From NCBI RefSeq assembly GCF_000745855.1, contig NZ_JQKD01000037.1, forward strand, positions 1 to 61,825: a stretch of DNA of 61,825 nt. Direction: 5' to 3'. Below the pieces are notes generated by a model, which did no database searches, was not told where the DNA came from, and was given only the letters and a program-made list of their open reading frames with translations. This document shows, one piece after another, positions 59,348 to 61,825 of the stretch. Position 1 is the first letter of the stretch, and each line of letters begins with the position of its first letter. A program made the position numbers and the translations under genes. The DNA is from Xenophilus azovorans DSM 13620 (GTDB lineage: Bacteria; Pseudomonadota; Gammaproteobacteria; Burkholderiales; Burkholderiaceae_C).

Positions 59348-61048
59348 TCAGGATGGCCGAGCCGCGAATGCATCGCCAATCTGCCGCGCCCGCTTCACTT
59401 CGTCGCCGTGAAGGTAGATCGAGGTCGTTGATATCGACGCATGCCGTAAGTTGTCGCGGACGGTGGTCAGTTCGGCCCCGCGAGCCAGTGCATGCGTGGC
59501 ATGGGTGTGGCGCATCCAGTGCGGGCTGGCACGGCGCAATTTCTCAGCTGTAGCCGGGCTGTCCTTCTCGATGACTTCGGCGACCTTCGTGAAAAAGCGT
59601 CGCATCACACTCCACAGCCGCGTCGCGGTGATGCCCGCTGTACTCTCTTGATCGAGGCTGCCAATGAGCGGTGCCAGCGGATCCCATCGCGCGGGCGTGA
59701 TCGGCAGCTTGCGCTGCATCAGATACCGGTCCAGCGCCGCACAAGCCAATGGCGGCAGCGCCACCTTGCCGGCCTTACTGCCCTTGCCCACCAGGTGCAG
59801 CCAGCGATCACCATGCGCATCGGTCTCGATCTGTCCCAGCGTGGCACCGACCAGCTCCCCAATGCGCAGGCCCGTGGCGTAGGCGAAGTCCAGCACGAAG
59901 CGCAGGCGCTGCGCCGCCGGTGCCTGCCATCCATGTCCCCATTCCAGGCCTTCGGCGACCGCTTGGATCACTGACCATTCGCCTTCGCCAAAGACCCGGG
60001 TAACGGCCAGCGATTCGGAGCGCGATGCGCCGCGCACCTTGATGCCGGCGAACGGGTTGGCCAGCAGGTAGCGCTGCTGGATCAACCAGCGGAACATGGC
60101 GCCCACCACCGACAGCGCGTAGGCCACCGATCGGGCTGACAGTCCACCGGTGAACGGCCGCCACTCGGGTGACGAGCGCGGCCGCGCCGGGCCGATCCAG
60201 CGGGCCCTGGGCGCCGGATGCCGCAAGAAGGCGCGAAAGGCGACCGCGTCTTCTGTGGTGAGTGAGGACAGCGCCCGGCCGCGCTCGACAACTGCCCAGA
60301 GAATCAGCCGCTCGGCCTCCTTGCGGTACGCCCGTTGGGTTGCAACCGACTCGTGCAACGCTAGCCAGGCCTGCGCTGCCTCGTAGTCGTTGTCCGCGTC
60401 CAGCGTGCAGGTCGCCTTGGGTGCGCGAAACGCGCCGCGCGAGCCATTGACCTCATCGGGCACACGCAGCCTTTCCCAGGGCACCACGTCATCCTGGGCG
60501 CCGATGGGCACCAGCGCGCGGGCTTGCTGCGTCAGGTGCGGGTGCGCTGCGAAGAAGGCTTCGATCTGCCTGGCGCTGGCCGCGCCCAGGCCGGGAATGG
60601 CCGTCCACCAGCGCCGGCGCCGAGGAATTCGCACCGTCAGATCGGCCAGGGTGTTGAAGCCATGGGCTTTGATGGCGCCGGCGGCGCGCACCGGCAGCCA
60701 GCGATCGACATCGTCCGTCACGAGCGGCGCTGGCGCCGGCAGATGCCGCAGCGTCTCGATCGCATCCAGGACCGCGCGGGCTCGCTGCGCCCGCTCAGCG
60801 GCCGGGTGTTCGAGGAGGCTGGCCAGATCTTCCCGGTGCCGCCGGCGCGCGTGCTTGACCAGCTGGCGGCGGACATCGCCCAGCATTGCGCGAGAAGACT
60901 GGCCGCTCGCCTTGTCGTGCCCGAGGTACTGCGCAACGGCCGCTCGCGCGCTCAGGCCCGCGTACCAGGCGCGCAGTGCCGCCAGGGCAGCTGTGCCGGG
61001 GAAATCCTTCTCCGCGTTCGCTGGCTTGGAGACTCGGGTACTTTTCAC
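59348..61048 (-). CDS. Large tyrosine recombinase/integrase
   Basis: The 566-residue protein starts with GTG at 61048 (MKSTRVSKPANAEKDFPGTA). An unusually long N-terminal part, with a helix-hairpin-helix-like stretch (IPRRRRWWTAIPGLGAASAR, about 150-170), precedes a core-binding domain and the catalytic domain. Catalytic elements are YATGLRIGELVG (Arg), HWMRHTHATHALARG (His510, Arg513), LRHASISTTS (His536) and the nucleophile Tyr545 (IYLHGD). It should move or excise an element by site-specific recombination. The 13-bp-arm palindrome upstream and the direct repeats at 58.4-58.5 kb are candidate sites. Confidence 0.92.
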   Translation of the reverse strand: MKSTRVSKPANAEKDFPGTAALAALRAWYAGLSARAAVAQYLGHDKASGQSSRAMLGDVRRQLVKHARRRHREDLASLLEHPAAERAQRARAVLDAIETLRHLPAPAPLVTDDVDRWLPVRAAGAIKAHGFNTLADLTVRIPRRRRWWTAIPGLGAASARQIEAFFAAHPHLTQQARALVPIGAQDDVVPWERLRVPDEVNGSRGAFRAPKATCTLDADNDYEAAQAWLALHESVATQRAYRKEAERLILWAVVERGRALSSLTTEDAVAFRAFLRHPAPRARWIGPARPRSSPEWRPFTGGLSARSVAYALSVVGAMFRWLIQQRYLLANPFAGIKVRGASRSESLAVTRVFGEGEWSVIQAVAEGLEWGHGWQAPAAQRLRFVLDFAYATGLRIGELVGATLGQIETDAHGDRWLHLVGKGSKAGKVALPPLACAALDRYLMQRKLPITPARWDPLAPLIGSLDQESTAGITATRLWSVMRRFFTKVAEVIEKDSPATAEKLRRASPHWMRHTHATHALARGAELTTVRDNLRHASISTTSIYLHGDEVKRARQIGDAFAARPS

Positions 61049-61075
61049 GATCGCCAGTTTAGCGGATCAACACGA

Positions 61076-61105
61076 CTATTGCGATAAGAATACTTATCGC
61101 CATAG
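61076..61105. repeat. Long palindrome upstream of the integrase gene
   Basis: The arms CTAT-T-GCGATAAG and CTTATCGC-C-ATAG flank the centre AATA, with one mismatch in 13 positions. It is AT-rich in otherwise GC-rich DNA, 28 bp before the integrase start. It resembles a tyrosine-recombinase core site (two inverted binding sites around a short spacer), or it could be an operator of the integrase promoter. Confidence 0.6.
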
Positions 61106-61484
61106 CATTCTCTGCGAATGGTTGTTCACGCGGGTTCGAGGCGTGCGACGGCGGCTCTGGACCAGGGTGGACGTGCCATCTTCGTCATTAATAGGCGCCC
61201 GCTGGGCAGTTTGCTCATCGCACTCGCCGAGTTTCGACCTCTGCAAGGATCGCGATGCGTTTGGCTCTTCGCGCGCCGAGCAAGAGGCTGAGAGCAGCCT
61301 TTATGCGCGCACGCTTCCGAGGCAGCAGCAGACAGGAGATCGCTGGATGCTGCTCAGCTGTTACTTGCTGAGGGGCGGCGTAACCGGGAATCCATCGCAA
61401 GATGGATCCATGCAAATTGTTGTCTTCAAACTTGTCCGCCTGGCAATGCGTGTTCCCATCTCCGACCACCTGAAGGACAAGGTG
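61106..61484. other. Non-coding stretch between the integrase and the right IS
   Basis: I see no convincing gene here. The open frames across it are short and lack family motifs or good ribosome sites. Base composition is mixed. It may be the remains of the mobile element cut by the following IS. Confidence 0.5.
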
Positions 61485-61825
61485 TGAACCGCCCCGGCTT
61501 TCGCGGAGGCTCCCTCGTTTGAGAAGATGGAGCCATCATGAGGAAGTCAGTGAAGTTTTCGCCGGAAGTGCGCGAGCGTGCGGTGCGCATGGTGTTCGAG
61601 CATCAAGGAGAGCACGCGTCGCAATGGGCGGCGGTCGTATCGATCGCCGGCAAGATCGGCAGCACGCCGCAGACGCTGCTGAACTGGGTGCGTCAGCACG
61701 AGCGTGACACGGGCCAGCGCGAAGGCGCGACCACGGCCGAGGCCAAGCGCGTCAAGGAACTGGAGCGCGAAGTGCGCGAGCTTCGCCGCGCCAACGAGAT
61801 CCTCAAGCTGGCCAGCGCGTTTTTC
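61485..61825 (+). mobile_element. Right-edge IS3-family insertion sequence (partial)
   Basis: The likely left end begins TGAACCGCCCCGGCTTTCGC at 61485, matching the usual TG start and the GC-rich ends of IS3-family elements of this type, with OrfA starting 53 bp inside. The element continues outside the window, so OrfB and the right end are not seen. Confidence 0.7.
61538..61825 (+). CDS. IS3-family transposase OrfA (partial, runs off window)
   Basis: The visible 96 codons read [20 protein letters not shown], then [20 protein letters not shown] with the [22 protein letters not shown], and a leucine zipper [20 protein letters not shown]. This is OrfA of an IS3-family element of the common Burkholderiales/Pseudomonas type. 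It binds the IS ends, and OrfB, expressed by frameshifting, would follow. Its sequence is different from OrfA at the left edge. Confidence 0.92.
   Translation, partial: MRKSVKFSPEVRERAVRMVFEHQGEHASQWAAVVSIAGKIGSTPQTLLNWVRQHERDTGQREGATTAEAKRVKELEREVRELRRANEILKLASAFF

Noticed and set aside
61215-61469. An 84-codon minus-strand frame before the right IS
   Set aside because: It has no recognisable domain or convincing ribosome site and lies in the probable debris between two mobile elements.

Overview
The window is GC-rich, densely coded DNA typical of a betaproteobacterium of the order Burkholderiales (Variovorax, Bordetella, Achromobacter or Cupriavidus-like). The main clue is the large number of Bug/TctC-type periplasmic binding proteins (eight) mixed with IclR regulators, acyl-CoA enzymes and TauD-type dioxygenases. 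The whole window reads as a catabolic island between two partial IS3-family insertion sequences. No rRNA, tRNA or CRISPR array was seen.

Left edge (1-3343): the start of an IS3-family element lies on the minus strand. It has cut the 5' half off a prpF-type isomerase gene, and a VOC dioxygenase, an alpha/beta hydrolase and an FMN reductase follow.

Region B (3392-16984): an MhpR-like IclR regulator is divergent from a long plus-strand operon. The operon encodes a Bug receptor, a CoA ligase, a two-subunit Rieske ring hydroxylase, a thiolase-fold protein without catalytic cysteines plus its DUF35 partner, an MhpC-like hydrolase, an MhpB-like extradiol dioxygenase, a VanB-type reductase, MhpD, MhpF, MhpE and a second Bug receptor. 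This is a meta-cleavage pathway for an arylpropanoid-like compound ending in pyruvate and acetyl-CoA.

Region C (17211-22468) encodes an enoyl-CoA hydratase, an ADP-forming acyl-CoA synthetase and a pair of acyl-CoA dehydrogenases. An IclR regulator (22434-23204) follows on the opposite strand.

Region D/E (23297-39092) appears to be one regulon. A 15-bp operator-like motif (consensus TCCCACAATGTGGAC) occurs at the IclR start and at the promoters of three Bug-headed units: Bug+SnoaL; Bug+bicupin+TauD; and a long minus-strand operon opposite a class II aldolase. The long operon carries a Bug receptor, a D-2-hydroxyacid dehydrogenase, a crotonase with all five catalytic residues of 6-oxocamphor hydrolase, a racemase-fold protein lacking both cysteines, a molybdenum hydroxylase (S, L, M, G) and an OYE-type Fe-S flavoenzyme. 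I consider this the best candidate for an undescribed catabolic system, probably for a cyclic compound that passes through a beta-diketone.

Region F (39356-49500) holds a cupin-like protein, a Bug receptor, a second beta-oxidation module (ligase, hydratase, paired dehydrogenases), an SDR, another Bug receptor, an MDR reductase and a DUF2889 protein. Region G (49539-58409) holds two NMT1-type ABC binding proteins, three TauD-type dioxygenases, a TetR regulator, a Bug receptor and a ThDP enzyme. It ends in a truncated ABC permease. The truncation abuts a small mobile segment (58410-about 61105) with direct repeats, a HigBA toxin-antitoxin pair and a large tyrosine integrase. A second IS3-family element starts near 61485 and runs off the window.
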